64,000 bases of DNA. Origin: Gemmataceae bacterium (lineage in GTDB: Bacteria; Planctomycetota; Planctomycetia; Gemmatales; Gemmataceae). A model generated the notes under the pieces. That model saw only the letters and a list, made by a program, of their open reading frames with translations. It searched no databases and was not told the origin of the DNA. The DNA is taken from contig SIAJ01000010.1 of the NCBI GenBank assembly GCA_009691845.1, positions 1 through 64,000 of the forward strand. Reading direction: 5' to 3'. Both the position numbers and the translations under genes were made by a program. Positions 47,683 to 56,900 of the stretch are shown piece by piece; position 1 is the stretch's first letter; each line of letters starts with the position of its first letter.

Positions 47683-49803
47683 ATGATCTACGAATCACAG
47701 TGTTTTCGCCTCGAATCGGAGGACAACGTCGTCACGCTCTGGCTCGATTTCAGGGGCCGGGCGTCGCACTCGCTCAATCTTCCAATCCTGAATGAATTGT
47801 CGCTCGTGGTCGATCGGATAGACGGGCTACCTGCACCGTCTGCCATCGTGATCCGCAGCCGCAATCCCAGGAGCTTTGTCGAAGAGTTCGATGTCCGCGA
47901 GCTTGCACGAATGGACTCCCCTCTGGAACTCGCGGCGCTGGCCCGTCGCGGTCAGGAGGTCGTTCGCAAAATAGCGGAATTGCCGGCAGCGACGATTGCG
48001 CTGCTCGAAGGCCGATGTGCGGGCCTTGGGCTGGAGATCGCCCTGGCATGTACAACACGTTTGATTGTCGATTCGAGAGAAACGCGATTGGAGTTTACGG
48101 AGATCGCTCGCGGACTCATTCCCTTCTGCGGGGGCACACTTCGTTTGCCACGGCTTGTCGGAATTCAGAAAGCCCTTCGCCTGTGGATCCACTCGCAGAG
48201 CGTGCGCCCAGCGGAGGCGCTGCGAATCGGCCTGGCAGATTTGCTGACGAATCCGGAACGTACGGGGATCGACTTGATGACGTGCCTGGATCGGATGCGA
48301 CATTCGCCCAACTGGCGCGCAGGCCGAATTATTCATCGGTGGCGTCCCAGTCTCTCGAATGCCCTGTTCGGCTCGATGGTCCTTCAGCAAGCCAAAAAGA
48401 CATCTCGATGTTCTGCTGCCGTGTCTGAACTATTGCAATGTGTGGCGGCCAGCCGTGGATCCGAAGGCAAGGGTCTCATTGCAGAGCGAGCGGCTCTTAC
48501 CTTCCTGGGTGGGCTTCCTGAAACACGTCATTTGTTGGAGGCTCAACGGCAAGCTACATCGCCGCTGCGTCTGTTTCCCGAGCCGATCAATCCGATTCCG
48601 CAACTTCCGAAGCGGATCGGAATCGTCGGAGCTGGTCCGCATGGCGTGCAACTCGCTCGTCATTTCGCAGAACGCGGGCACGAGATAGTGCTTCAAGAGC
48701 GGGCCGTCCATCGAGCCGCCAATCCCTTCTCGGAATTTGGCGACCGGGTTTGCGTTACGTCCGAATGGCTGGGCTTTGATCGGGCCGATTTCGTCATCGA
48801 GGCCGTGACGGAAGATCCGGGCGAGAAGCAAAACATCTTCAACAAATTGGAAGAACTCGTCCTCTCGAGGACCATACTTGCAACGACCAGCACGACGATT
48901 CGGGTCGAGGCCTTGCAGGCGGAATCCAGAAGACCGCAGCGAATCCTCGGCCTGCACCTGCCGAATCTTGAGGCTCGCACGCCGGTAGCGGAAGTCGTCG
49001 GCACCGAGTTTGCGCACTCGGAAAACGTGGCTACTTTGTCCGAGTGGGCACGGCAGTGGGGATTCACGCCGATCCGAGTTGCGGATCGACCGGGACGGCT
49101 GGTGACACTGGTTCGACACGTGTATCTCTCGGAGGCGGTGACGCTCGTCTCGGAAGGGCTGCCTCCACAAAGGATCGATGCCGCTTGTCGTGCTTTCGGC
49201 ATGGGACGTGGTCCGCTAGAGTGGTGTGACGAGATCGGCCTCGAGCAACTATCCGAACAAACTGGCTACTTGCAAATGGCACGCGACGACGGCTTCGCTC
49301 GCAATCTACTCTTTCAACGTCTGCTCTCTTACGGTTGTGTCGGCAAGGTTGTGGGCGAAGGCTTCTATCGTTATGGCCTGACTCGGCGGCCGAACGAACT
49401 TGCACGGATGTTGCTCTGGCAGGATTTCGACGAAGATGCCGCGGCCAGTTACACGTTCGATTCGGAGACGGCGATCCGCGAAGGAATCGAGCGCGTGATT
49501 TTCCGAACGGTAAACGAGGCGGCAGCGGCACTGTCCGAACAACCAGACTCCGATCCGGCCACAGTCGATTTGGCCCTCGCGTTCGGCATGGATTGGGCCC
49601 CTCAGCGCGGCGGGCCGCTTGGCTATGCGGATACTCTCGGCGCTTGCCGGGTGGTCGAAAAGTTGGCCGAGTTTGCTGAACGATTCGGGCCGCGATTCAC
49701 GCCAAGCGATGAACTCATTCGCCGAGCCGAGGCAGGCGAGACGTTCTATCCATGCGAAACGCCATCGGGTGGAAAGGTGCTCTCGTGGAGAGTCGCCGTT
49801 TGA
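47683..49803 (+). CDS. Fused enoyl-CoA hydratase/3-hydroxyacyl-CoA dehydrogenase-like protein (FadB/FadJ-type)
   Basis: CAGLGLEIALACTTRL...GLIPFCGGTLRLPRLVG (crotonase half) and RIGIVGAGPHGVQLARHFAERGHEIVLQE...ATTSTTIRVEAL...DRPGRLVTLVRHVYLSEAVTLVSEG (HAD half). Confidence 0.9.
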   Translation: MIYESQCFRLESEDNVVTLWLDFRGRASHSLNLPILNELSLVVDRIDGLPAPSAIVIRSRNPRSFVEEFDVRELARMDSPLELAALARRGQEVVRKIAELPAATIALLEGRCAGLGLEIALACTTRLIVDSRETRLEFTEIARGLIPFCGGTLRLPRLVGIQKALRLWIHSQSVRPAEALRIGLADLLTNPERTGIDLMTCLDRMRHSPNWRAGRIIHRWRPSLSNALFGSMVLQQAKKTSRCSAAVSELLQCVAASRGSEGKGLIAERAALTFLGGLPETRHLLEAQRQATSPLRLFPEPINPIPQLPKRIGIVGAGPHGVQLARHFAERGHEIVLQERAVHRAANPFSEFGDRVCVTSEWLGFDRADFVIEAVTEDPGEKQNIFNKLEELVLSRTILATTSTTIRVEALQAESRRPQRILGLHLPNLEARTPVAEVVGTEFAHSENVATLSEWARQWGFTPIRVADRPGRLVTLVRHVYLSEAVTLVSEGLPPQRIDAACRAFGMGRGPLEWCDEIGLEQLSEQTGYLQMARDDGFARNLLFQRLLSYGCVGKVVGEGFYRYGLTRRPNELARMLLWQDFDEDAAASYTFDSETAIREGIERVIFRTVNEAAAALSEQPDSDPATVDLALAFGMDWAPQRGGPLGYADTLGACRVVEKLAEFAERFGPRFTPSDELIRRAEAGETFYPCETPSGGKVLSWRVAV

Positions 49804-49856
49804 CGGGAGGATTCTGTATCCTGTAACTTCAGCACTCTTCCACAACTGGAGACAAC

Positions 49857-50327
49857 ATGACAAGCAAGCCTGACACTCGCGTTCAAGAGTTACACCTGAC
49901 GCTCCCGCCGGCACCAAAGCCGGTCGCCAAGTACAAGACGGCAGTGCGTGTCGGCAACATACTCTACGTTTCCGGCCACGGCCCACTGAAGGAAGATAAG
50001 ACTCAGATCACGGGGAAGGTCGGCAAGGAATTGAATCTCGAACAGGGTAAAGCGGCGGCCCGGCAAGTCGGGTTGGCGATTCTTGCCACGGTCAAGGCAA
50101 ACCTGGGTTCGCTCGACAAAGTCTCCCGTCTCATCAAGACCCTGGGGCTGGTCAACTGCACCGACGATTTCAAGGATCAACCGCAAGTCATCAACGGCTT
50201 TTCCGAACTGATGGCCGATGTGTTTGGCGAAGATGCCGGCGTCGGTGCGAGAAGCGCGATTGGTACCAACTCGCTTCCAGGGAATATCTCGGTGGAAATT
50301 GAGTGCATATTTGAATTGGCAGAGTGA
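49857..50327 (+). CDS. RidA family protein
   Basis: YKTAVRVGNILYVSGHGPLKEDK...GKAAARQVGLAILATVKANLGSLDKVSRLIKTLGLVNC...GARSAIGTNSLPGNISVEIECIFEL. Confidence 0.92.
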   Translation: MTSKPDTRVQELHLTLPPAPKPVAKYKTAVRVGNILYVSGHGPLKEDKTQITGKVGKELNLEQGKAAARQVGLAILATVKANLGSLDKVSRLIKTLGLVNCTDDFKDQPQVINGFSELMADVFGEDAGVGARSAIGTNSLPGNISVEIECIFELAE

Positions 50328-50371
50328 CAGAAAGCCGAAGGCCCATGGACGGCTGTCCCTGGGCTTTCGGC

Positions 50372-51406
50372 TCAGTCAAACAGTGCCGGCTCGCCATCGG
50401 CCGCAGTTTTTCGCGGAATCTTCTTCCCCAATAGCTGAAACGCCCGTTCAGTCGCCACACGGCCTCTGGGGGTGCGGATCACGAATTGCTCGCGGAGGAG
50501 ATACGGCTCGACTTCATCGCTGAGAGTATCCGTCGTCAGGTTCATCGTCGCGGCAATCGCCTCAACGCCGGTTGGCCCGCCGGCAAAGACATCGATCAAC
50601 GTTTCGAGATACCGGCGATCCTGTTTGTCGAGCCCTTCGCGATCAACGTTCAGCATCTGTAGAGCTGCACGGGCGACCTCAAGCGTGATGTCGCCATCGG
50701 TCTCGCTGGCCGCATAGGTACGCACCCAGGCCAGGCGAGCATTGGCAATTCGCGGCGTACCGCGACAACGTTGAGCCAGTTCCATCGCGGCAGCGTCGGC
50801 GATTTTCGTTTGCAGTTTGGCCGCATTCACCCGGACGATTCGTGAGAGTTCATCGACGCTGTAGAACTCGAGATGCTCGTGCATTCGGAAACGATCGCGC
50901 ATCGGCCCTGAGAGCATCCCGCTTCGCGTTGTGGCACCGATTAATGTGAAGTGCTTCAGGTTCATCGAAATGGTGCGTGCGTTGAGCCCTTCTCCCAGCA
51001 CGATGTCGATGCGGAAATCCTCCATGGCCGGGTAGAGAAATTCTTCGACAACACGCGGCATCCGATGGATCTCGTCGATGAAGAGTATCGAGCCTTCCTC
51101 GAGGTTGGTCAGGAACGGCAGCATGTCGGCCGGTTTGGACAGCGCCGGGCCGCTGGTCATCTGCAGCGACGTCCCAAGTTCATTCGGCAACACGGTTGCA
51201 AATGTGGTTTTTCCCAGCCCGGGCGGCCCGTCGAAGAGAATGTGGCCCAGCGGTTCCTTGAGCTTCTTGGCTGCGTTGACGGCGATGGCCAACCGCCGTG
51301 CGACCTCGGTCTGGCCGATCACCTCACGCAGAAATTTTGGCCGCAACGCGGCATCGCGACTGCGATCTTCCTCGGGGCCGGCGGTGATAACGGGGGTTCG
51401 GGCCAT
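50372..51406 (-). CDS. ruvB: Holliday junction branch migration DNA helicase RuvB
   Basis: LRPKFLREVIGQTEVARRL, HILFDGPPGLGKTTFATVLPNELG, ILFIDEIHRMPRVVEEFLYPAMEDF, LIGATTRSGMLSGPMRDRF. Confidence 0.97.
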   Translation of the reverse strand: MARTPVITAGPEEDRSRDAALRPKFLREVIGQTEVARRLAIAVNAAKKLKEPLGHILFDGPPGLGKTTFATVLPNELGTSLQMTSGPALSKPADMLPFLTNLEEGSILFIDEIHRMPRVVEEFLYPAMEDFRIDIVLGEGLNARTISMNLKHFTLIGATTRSGMLSGPMRDRFRMHEHLEFYSVDELSRIVRVNAAKLQTKIADAAAMELAQRCRGTPRIANARLAWVRTYAASETDGDITLEVARAALQMLNVDREGLDKQDRRYLETLIDVFAGGPTGVEAIAATMNLTTDTLSDEVEPYLLREQFVIRTPRGRVATERAFQLLGKKIPRKTAADGEPALFD

Positions 51407-51422
51407 CTCGACTCACCCATGG

Positions 51423-51534
51423 TAGCCCGCACACTCCGTGTGCGGGTTGTATAAAACCAACTCTCTCGCTCACGGTCCGATTTCGACTCGAGTTCCGCGT
51501 CGGGCGAGGCTGGCACACGGAGTGTGCCGACTAC
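51423..51534. repeat. Pair of family D palindromes in opposite orientation
   Basis: tagcccgcacactccgtgtgcgggttgta (from 51423) and ggcacacggagtgtgccgactac (to 51534) in the ruvB-TIGR03067 interval. Confidence 0.8.
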
Positions 51535-51535
51535 T

Positions 51536-51970
51536 TTATTTTTTCTCGCGCTTGTACGTCGCCAACAGCGTCATGGTCCCTTCCTTCGACACGAACTCTT
51601 TTGGCGGATCCTTCCCTTCGAGGGCGTAGCACACAGTCATCGTGTCGTCCTTCAACTCGTAAATGCATTCGAAGGTCTTGTCTTTGTTGCTGCCCTCACT
51701 GCTCTTGACCGTGAGTCGCTTGGGCTTTTTGGACGAATCGACCGTCAGCGTTCCCTTGTCGGTCTGATCGTTGAACGTCACGGTGTACTTTCCGCCTTCA
51801 ACAGTTAGCGTGGCGGCCTTAAAAAGTTCGCTGGAATCCTTTCCCATGAAGATCGCCTTCTCCATCTTCCAGGTTCCGTTCATAGCCTTCAGGTCGTCCT
51901 TGTCATCTGCTGGGACCAACCCATTCAAAGCGAAAACGGCAACCAAGCACATCAGGCTGCGACGAAACAT
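51536..51970 (-). CDS. TIGR03067 domain-containing exported protein
   Basis: MFRRSLMCLVAVFALNGLVPADDKDDLKAMNGTWKMEKAIFMGKD...YTVTFNDQTDKGTLTVDSSKKPKRLTVKSSEG...YALEGKDPPKEFVSKEG. Confidence 0.9.
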   Translation of the reverse strand: MFRRSLMCLVAVFALNGLVPADDKDDLKAMNGTWKMEKAIFMGKDSSELFKAATLTVEGGKYTVTFNDQTDKGTLTVDSSKKPKRLTVKSSEGSNKDKTFECIYELKDDTMTVCYALEGKDPPKEFVSKEGTMTLLATYKREKK

Positions 51971-52000
51971 TGGAAATCCTCCAGGGTGCAGGAATTGAAG

Positions 52001-52633
52001 TCATTCCTTCTTGAAAATCACATTCAACACGTCCTCGACTGTCTTACAAACCTTGCCGCTCGTGATCACTTGATCGAGCCGATTCCGGGCGTCTACTGGC
52101 GACATTCCGAGTGTCATTAACGCGGAATACGCATCCTCGAAGGCGGTTGCATCAACCGATCCTGTCGAGGTGCCAGCCTCCACGGGCGAGATCGCCGGGC
52201 TCGATAGAGCGAATCGCGTGACCTTGTTCTTGAGCGTGGCCACGATCTGCTCGGCCGTCTGCTTGCCGATGCCGGGCAGCGTCGTCAGCCATTTCACGTC
52301 CTGCCGTTGAATTGCGTCGGCCAGGTCGCGGATCGGTCGGCCCATTGCCTTCAAGGCCTTCTTCACGCCGATCTTGTCCACGGTGCAGAACAGTTCGAAG
52401 AACTCCAGTTCCATGTCGTTCAGGAAGCCGACTCGGCGCGGAATCATCTTGTTGGTGTTCTGGCTCCCTTCGATGTACTCGATCAGGTGAAACGTTATCT
52501 CTGTCCCCGTCCGTGTTTGAATCTGTCGTCGCACGAACTCGGGGGTGAGTATCTGATACTCAAACGGCCCAACCTGGAGGCGGACTTCCTCGTCGAGAAC
52601 GCGATTCAGGGTGCCAGTGATCTTGGTCAGCAT
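52001..52633 (-). CDS. ruvA: Holliday junction branch migration protein RuvA
   Basis: MLTKITGTLNRVLDEEVRLQVGPFEYQILTP...LTTLPGIGKQTAEQIVATLKNKV; C-terminal domain EDAYSALMTLGMSPVDARNRLDQV. Start 52633 overlaps ruvC stop. Confidence 0.93.
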   Translation of the reverse strand: MLTKITGTLNRVLDEEVRLQVGPFEYQILTPEFVRRQIQTRTGTEITFHLIEYIEGSQNTNKMIPRRVGFLNDMELEFFELFCTVDKIGVKKALKAMGRPIRDLADAIQRQDVKWLTTLPGIGKQTAEQIVATLKNKVTRFALSSPAISPVEAGTSTGSVDATAFEDAYSALMTLGMSPVDARNRLDQVITSGKVCKTVEDVLNVIFKKE

Positions 52634-53193
52634 TAGGAAGTAGTATCGGGATCGAGAGCCGAAAGGCGAACGCCAACGCTTGTGCCGCCGGCCTGGGAGT
52701 TTGAGGACGCGTAATAATGGCACAGCGCGATGGCCAAGGCGTCGGCCACATCGTGCGGCTCGGGCATTGCTTTCAAGCGAAACTCGCGAAGCATGGCCAT
52801 CTGGATCTGCTCCTTGCTCGCCCGCCCGCTGCCGGTAATCGTCTTCTTGATCTGCGTGGCAGCATAGCTAACGACCTGTAAGCCGCGCTGGGCCCCGGCT
52901 AACAGAATTGCCCCGCGAGCATGGCCCATTAGAATCGCCGTCCGCGGATGCTCGTAGTGGGCGTAAAGTTGCTCGACGGAAAGAACGCCCGGATGAAACT
53001 GGTCGATCACTTCGATCACGCCATCGTAGAGAGCCTTCAGCCGCTGCGGTAAGTTCTCGGCGGATTTACTCTCGTCGGAACTCAGGACGCCCGCTTCCAG
53101 TAACTTCGGGCCCGTGGCATGAGCCTCGATAGCCGCGTAGCCGGTCGTGTTGAGACCGGGGTCTATGCCGAGGATACGGAGTGGTTTGGTCAT
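52633..53193 (-). CDS. ruvC: Crossover junction endodeoxyribonuclease RuvC
   Basis: LRILGIDPGLNTTGYAAIE, SVEQLYAHYEHPRTAILMGHARGAILLAGAQRGLQVVSYAATQIKKTITGSGRASKEQIQMAM, EPHDVADALAIALCH. Confidence 0.96.
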   Translation of the reverse strand: MTKPLRILGIDPGLNTTGYAAIEAHATGPKLLEAGVLSSDESKSAENLPQRLKALYDGVIEVIDQFHPGVLSVEQLYAHYEHPRTAILMGHARGAILLAGAQRGLQVVSYAATQIKKTITGSGRASKEQIQMAMLREFRLKAMPEPHDVADALAIALCHYYASSNSQAGGTSVGVRLSALDPDTTS

Positions 53194-53219
53194 ACGAGAG
53201 TAGTGGAAATCGATTCCTC

Positions 53220-53254
53220 GTTTAGCGTTCGAGCCGTTGGTTCGAACGCTAAAC
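53220..53254. repeat. Perfect 13 bp palindrome between cysS and ruvC
   Basis: gtttagcgttcga (53220-53232) / tcgaacgctaaac (53242-53254). Confidence 0.85.
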
Positions 53255-53281
53255 GGAGGAGGCACTCGATCAATCGGAAAA

Positions 53282-54832
53282 TCACCCCACCCGCCAGGTC
53301 GTCCCCGCCGGCCGATCCTCCAGCGTGATTCCAAGTTCCGTAAGTCGCGTGCGGATGATGTCCGTCTGGCCGAAGAGCATCTTCTTGGCTGGGTCGTCCT
53401 TGGTCGTGATCTTCTTCGCCTCAGCCCGGAGATTATTTCTTAGCTCAATCACAAGTTGCATGAGACCGCCGACGATTTTATCGTCGTCACCGAGGGCATC
53501 GGCCTTGGGCAACTCGAAGAAGAGGCCAAGAATTTGGCCGAGTTCCTTCGCGAGAGTCGTCCCCTCCTCGAAGGCGGCCTTGCCGTTGGCGTCGGCCTTG
53601 GCAGGGTCTTCGAGTTTGGCCCCGTCGGCCAGGCGATTGAGTGACGTGATCAATTCGAACAGTACGCCAACTGCACCGCCAGTGTTAAAGTCGTCGTCCA
53701 TGAACTCGCGGAAGCGAGTGTATTTTTCGCCGAACTCGGGCAGCAGGAATTTGCGTCCGTCCTCGGCCCGACCTGGCACGGCGACTTCGTGGAACTTCTT
53801 GCCGGTCACGCGGTCGAATCGCTCCGAGAGCCGCACGAAGGCTTCGTGAGCTTTCTTCGCGTTTTCCAGGCCCGGGGGTAGCGTCGGCGACTTCGGGTCG
53901 CGGGGGTCCCATTCGCCGAGATCAATCGGCGAACGATAATGCGTGTTCAGGATGAAGAACCGCAGGGCCTCGCCCGAAACGTGCTTCAGCGCATCGGCCA
54001 CGTTTAATACGTTGCCGACCGAGCCTGCCATCTTGCCGCTGCCCATTTTCAGCAAGCCGTTGTGCATCCACACCCGTGCGAACGGTTTGCCACTGGCCGA
54101 TTCTGACTGGGCCAATTCGTTCTCGTGATGCGGAAAACGCAAATCGAGTCCGCCGCCGTGGATGTCGATGGTGTCGCCAAGATGCCGCTGGGCCATGCTG
54201 GTGCATTCAATGTGCCACCCCGGTCTGCCCTGTCCCCAGGGGCTGTCCCAGGCCGGTTCGCCCGGCTTGGCCTTCTTCCACAAAGCGAAGTCGCCGGGGT
54301 TCTTCTTGCGGCCCGAGACCTCGATACGTGAGCCGGCTTCCAATGCTTCCGGATCGAAACCACAAAGCTTGCCGTAGTCGTCGTCCTTGGACACGTTGAA
54401 ATAGACGTCCCCCTCGGCCGGGTACGCGAAGCCTTTCTTGATGAGTCCGTCGATCGTCGTAATCATGTCGCCGATATGCTCGGTCGCTTTTGGAAACGCG
54501 TCGATGCCCGTCACGTTCAGCTTCTTCAGACAATCGAAGTAGTCGGCCGTCATGCGCTCGGCGAGTTCCTTGACAGTCGTCTTGGCTTCATTGGCCCGGT
54601 GGATGAGCTTGTCGTCCACGTCCGTGATGTTCACGAGCCATTTCACGGAGTAGCCGAGATAGACCAGATATCGCTTGACGGCATCGAAGACGACTGGGCC
54701 GACCATGTGGCCGACGTGACTCGGCTTGTAGACCGTGGGCCCGCAGACGTACATTGTGACTTGTTCGCCAGGCTTTTTGGGGAATGGTTCCTTCTTGCGT
54801 GAGAGCGTGCTGTACACCTGCAAGGCTGGCAT
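53282..54832 (-). CDS. cysS: Cysteinyl-tRNA synthetase
   Basis: YVCGPTVYKPSHVGHMVGPVVFDAVKRYL, GWHIECTSMAQRHLGDTIDIHGGGLDLRFPHHENELAQSE, KMGSGKMAGSVGNVL. Start MPALQVYSTLSR at 54832. Confidence 0.96.
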   Translation of the reverse strand: MPALQVYSTLSRKKEPFPKKPGEQVTMYVCGPTVYKPSHVGHMVGPVVFDAVKRYLVYLGYSVKWLVNITDVDDKLIHRANEAKTTVKELAERMTADYFDCLKKLNVTGIDAFPKATEHIGDMITTIDGLIKKGFAYPAEGDVYFNVSKDDDYGKLCGFDPEALEAGSRIEVSGRKKNPGDFALWKKAKPGEPAWDSPWGQGRPGWHIECTSMAQRHLGDTIDIHGGGLDLRFPHHENELAQSESASGKPFARVWMHNGLLKMGSGKMAGSVGNVLNVADALKHVSGEALRFFILNTHYRSPIDLGEWDPRDPKSPTLPPGLENAKKAHEAFVRLSERFDRVTGKKFHEVAVPGRAEDGRKFLLPEFGEKYTRFREFMDDDFNTGGAVGVLFELITSLNRLADGAKLEDPAKADANGKAAFEEGTTLAKELGQILGLFFELPKADALGDDDKIVGGLMQLVIELRNNLRAEAKKITTKDDPAKKMLFGQTDIIRTRLTELGITLEDRPAGTTWRVG

Positions 54833-54875
54833 GGCTGGTCCTTTCGCGGGAACTTTTCGCTCCCCCCTCTCCGCT

Positions 54876-55427
54876 TCAGGGAGTGGGAGTGGAGGGGTTT
54901 TGGTCGGGTGAGTGAAACCCTTTCCCCCCGGCCCCCTCTTTGAAACGAAGAGAGGGAGATTGTTCAATCAACACTATCGCATGACAACCAATCGCTTCGC
55001 CGCGGCCAATGTGGCCGACCTGTTCCCCGGTCTTGGCTTTCACGCTCACGCAATCTGTCGGCAGATTCAGCAGCTTGGCGACATTCTCGCGAATGCGAGC
55101 CTTCACCGGGCCAAGCTTCGGCTCCTGAGCAAAGATCGTGATGTCCAGATTGATAACTCGCCAGGAAGATTCGTTCAGAAGTCTCAGGGCTTCGTGCACG
55201 AAGACAGCCGAGTCGAGATCTTTGTTCTTCGGATCAGTGTCAGGAAACAAGTCGCCGATGTCGCCGAGTGAGGCCGCACCGAGCAGTGCATCCGTGATCG
55301 CATGAAGCACAACGTCCGCGTCGCTGTGGCCGAACAGGCCTTTCGTGTGGGGGATGCAGACGCCGCCGAGGATGAGCGCTCGCCCCTCCACCAGTTGATG
55401 CGTGTCGTGACCGCTGCCCACCCGCAT
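54876..55427 (-). CDS. ispF: 2-C-methyl-D-erythritol 2,4-cyclodiphosphate synthase
   Basis: MRVGSGHDTHQLVEGRALILGGVCIPHTKGLFGHSDADVVLHAITDALLGAASLGDIGDLFPDTDP...VKAKTGEQVGHIGRGEAIGCHAIVLI. Confidence 0.96.
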   Translation of the reverse strand: MRVGSGHDTHQLVEGRALILGGVCIPHTKGLFGHSDADVVLHAITDALLGAASLGDIGDLFPDTDPKNKDLDSAVFVHEALRLLNESSWRVINLDITIFAQEPKLGPVKARIRENVAKLLNLPTDCVSVKAKTGEQVGHIGRGEAIGCHAIVLIEQSPSLRFKEGAGGKGFHSPDQNPSTPTP

Positions 55428-55435
55428 GTTGGCCC

Positions 55436-56794
55436 TCAATTAATGCCAAAGGTGCCGTCGCCAGCATAGTTCTCAAAGCGCATAAACGACTTCAAGTAGG
55501 CCAGTGTGAGTTCGCCCGTCGGGCCGTTACGCTGTTTCGCGACAATTACCTCGATAATGTTGTCTTCCTGAGCCCCGCCGAATCGGCCAGGGCGATGTAG
55601 CATGAGAACGGTGTCGGCATCCTGCTCGATTGAACCCGACTCCCGAAGGTCGGCCAGGCGCGGGCGATGATCCTGGCGATCTTCCGAGGTGCGGTTCACC
55701 TGGGCCAGTGCGATTACGGGGATCTCCAGTTCGCGAGCCAGATGTTTGAGTCTCCGCGATATCTGTGCGACCTGCTCCTGACGCGGATCGCGACGATTCT
55801 CGGGCTCAATGAGCTGCAAGTAATCGATCACCACCAGACGAATCTGATTTCGGATCTGCAATCGACGTGCATTTGCGGTAATACGAAGCATCCCTTGTGA
55901 GGGTGAGTCGTCGATAAATAGCAAAGAGTCGCTCAAGAGGTCGCCTGCTGCGATCAGCTTCCCCATGTCGTCGCCGCTGGGGTGCCCCTTTCGGAGCTTC
56001 TGGCTATCCACGCGAGCCTGGGAGACGAGCAATCGCTCGGCCAGCTCGATCCGGGATTGCTCGAGACTCACAAACAGGACCGGCAACTTATCCTCGACAA
56101 TGACGTGACGAACAATATTCAGAGCCATCGCCGTTTTGCCGACGCTGGGTCGGGCCGCAAGAATGACCAACTCCGAGTTTTGGAACCCGGCTGTCAGTTG
56201 ATCGAGATCGATAAAACCACTGGCAATCCCGCTAATGGCGTTCGGATCCTTGCGCCGCGCTCGCTGATCCATACGGTCGTAGACTTCCTTGATCGCCATC
56301 TGAATCGTATGGGTGTTGCTCGTGACCCCCTTCTCGGCAATGTCCAGAATCTTGCGCTCGGCACTGCCCAGTAACTCCTCGGCTGGCTGAACCTGGTCGT
56401 AAGCGTCGCGGAGAATTTCCGTACTTGAGTGAATCAGACTGCGGATGATCGATTTATCGCGAACGATCTTGGCGTAGTATTCCGCGTTTGCGGCGGTCGG
56501 TGCTGCTTCCCATAATTCGCCGAGATAGACGGAGCCACCAACGTCTTCGAGTTGCTTGGCTTGCTGCAGGTGATGCGAGAGGATCAGAATATCGACCGGA
56601 TGGCCATCGTTGTAAATCGTCTTGATGGCCTGGAAGATTTTTTGATGGGCGTCGAAGTAGAAATTTTCCGTGTCGAGGAACTGGAGAACGTCGTTGATGA
56701 CCGCGTTGTCGCGGAGCATGGAGCCGAGAGTGCTTCGCTCGGCCTCCGGACTTTGCGGGGGAAGTCGATCCGGGCCGGAAGCATCGTTGGCCAT
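55436..56794 (-). CDS. dnaB: Replicative DNA helicase
   Basis: PPQSPEAERSTLGSMLRDNAVINDV, LVILAARPSVGKTAMALNIVRHV, VVIDYLQLIEPENRRDPRQEQVAQISRRLKHLARELEIPVIALAQVNRTSEDR. Start 56794. Confidence 0.97.
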   Translation of the reverse strand: MANDASGPDRLPPQSPEAERSTLGSMLRDNAVINDVLQFLDTENFYFDAHQKIFQAIKTIYNDGHPVDILILSHHLQQAKQLEDVGGSVYLGELWEAAPTAANAEYYAKIVRDKSIIRSLIHSSTEILRDAYDQVQPAEELLGSAERKILDIAEKGVTSNTHTIQMAIKEVYDRMDQRARRKDPNAISGIASGFIDLDQLTAGFQNSELVILAARPSVGKTAMALNIVRHVIVEDKLPVLFVSLEQSRIELAERLLVSQARVDSQKLRKGHPSGDDMGKLIAAGDLLSDSLLFIDDSPSQGMLRITANARRLQIRNQIRLVVIDYLQLIEPENRRDPRQEQVAQISRRLKHLARELEIPVIALAQVNRTSEDRQDHRPRLADLRESGSIEQDADTVLMLHRPGRFGGAQEDNIIEVIVAKQRNGPTGELTLAYLKSFMRFENYAGDGTFGIN

Positions 56795-56900
56795 GGCGAC
56801 GTCCTGTCGGACAAAGAAGGTGTGGGACCAATCCTGGGAACGCCATTCACCTGAATGGCACGGAGCAATCACCCATCAGGAGATTGGCGTTCCCGGAAGA

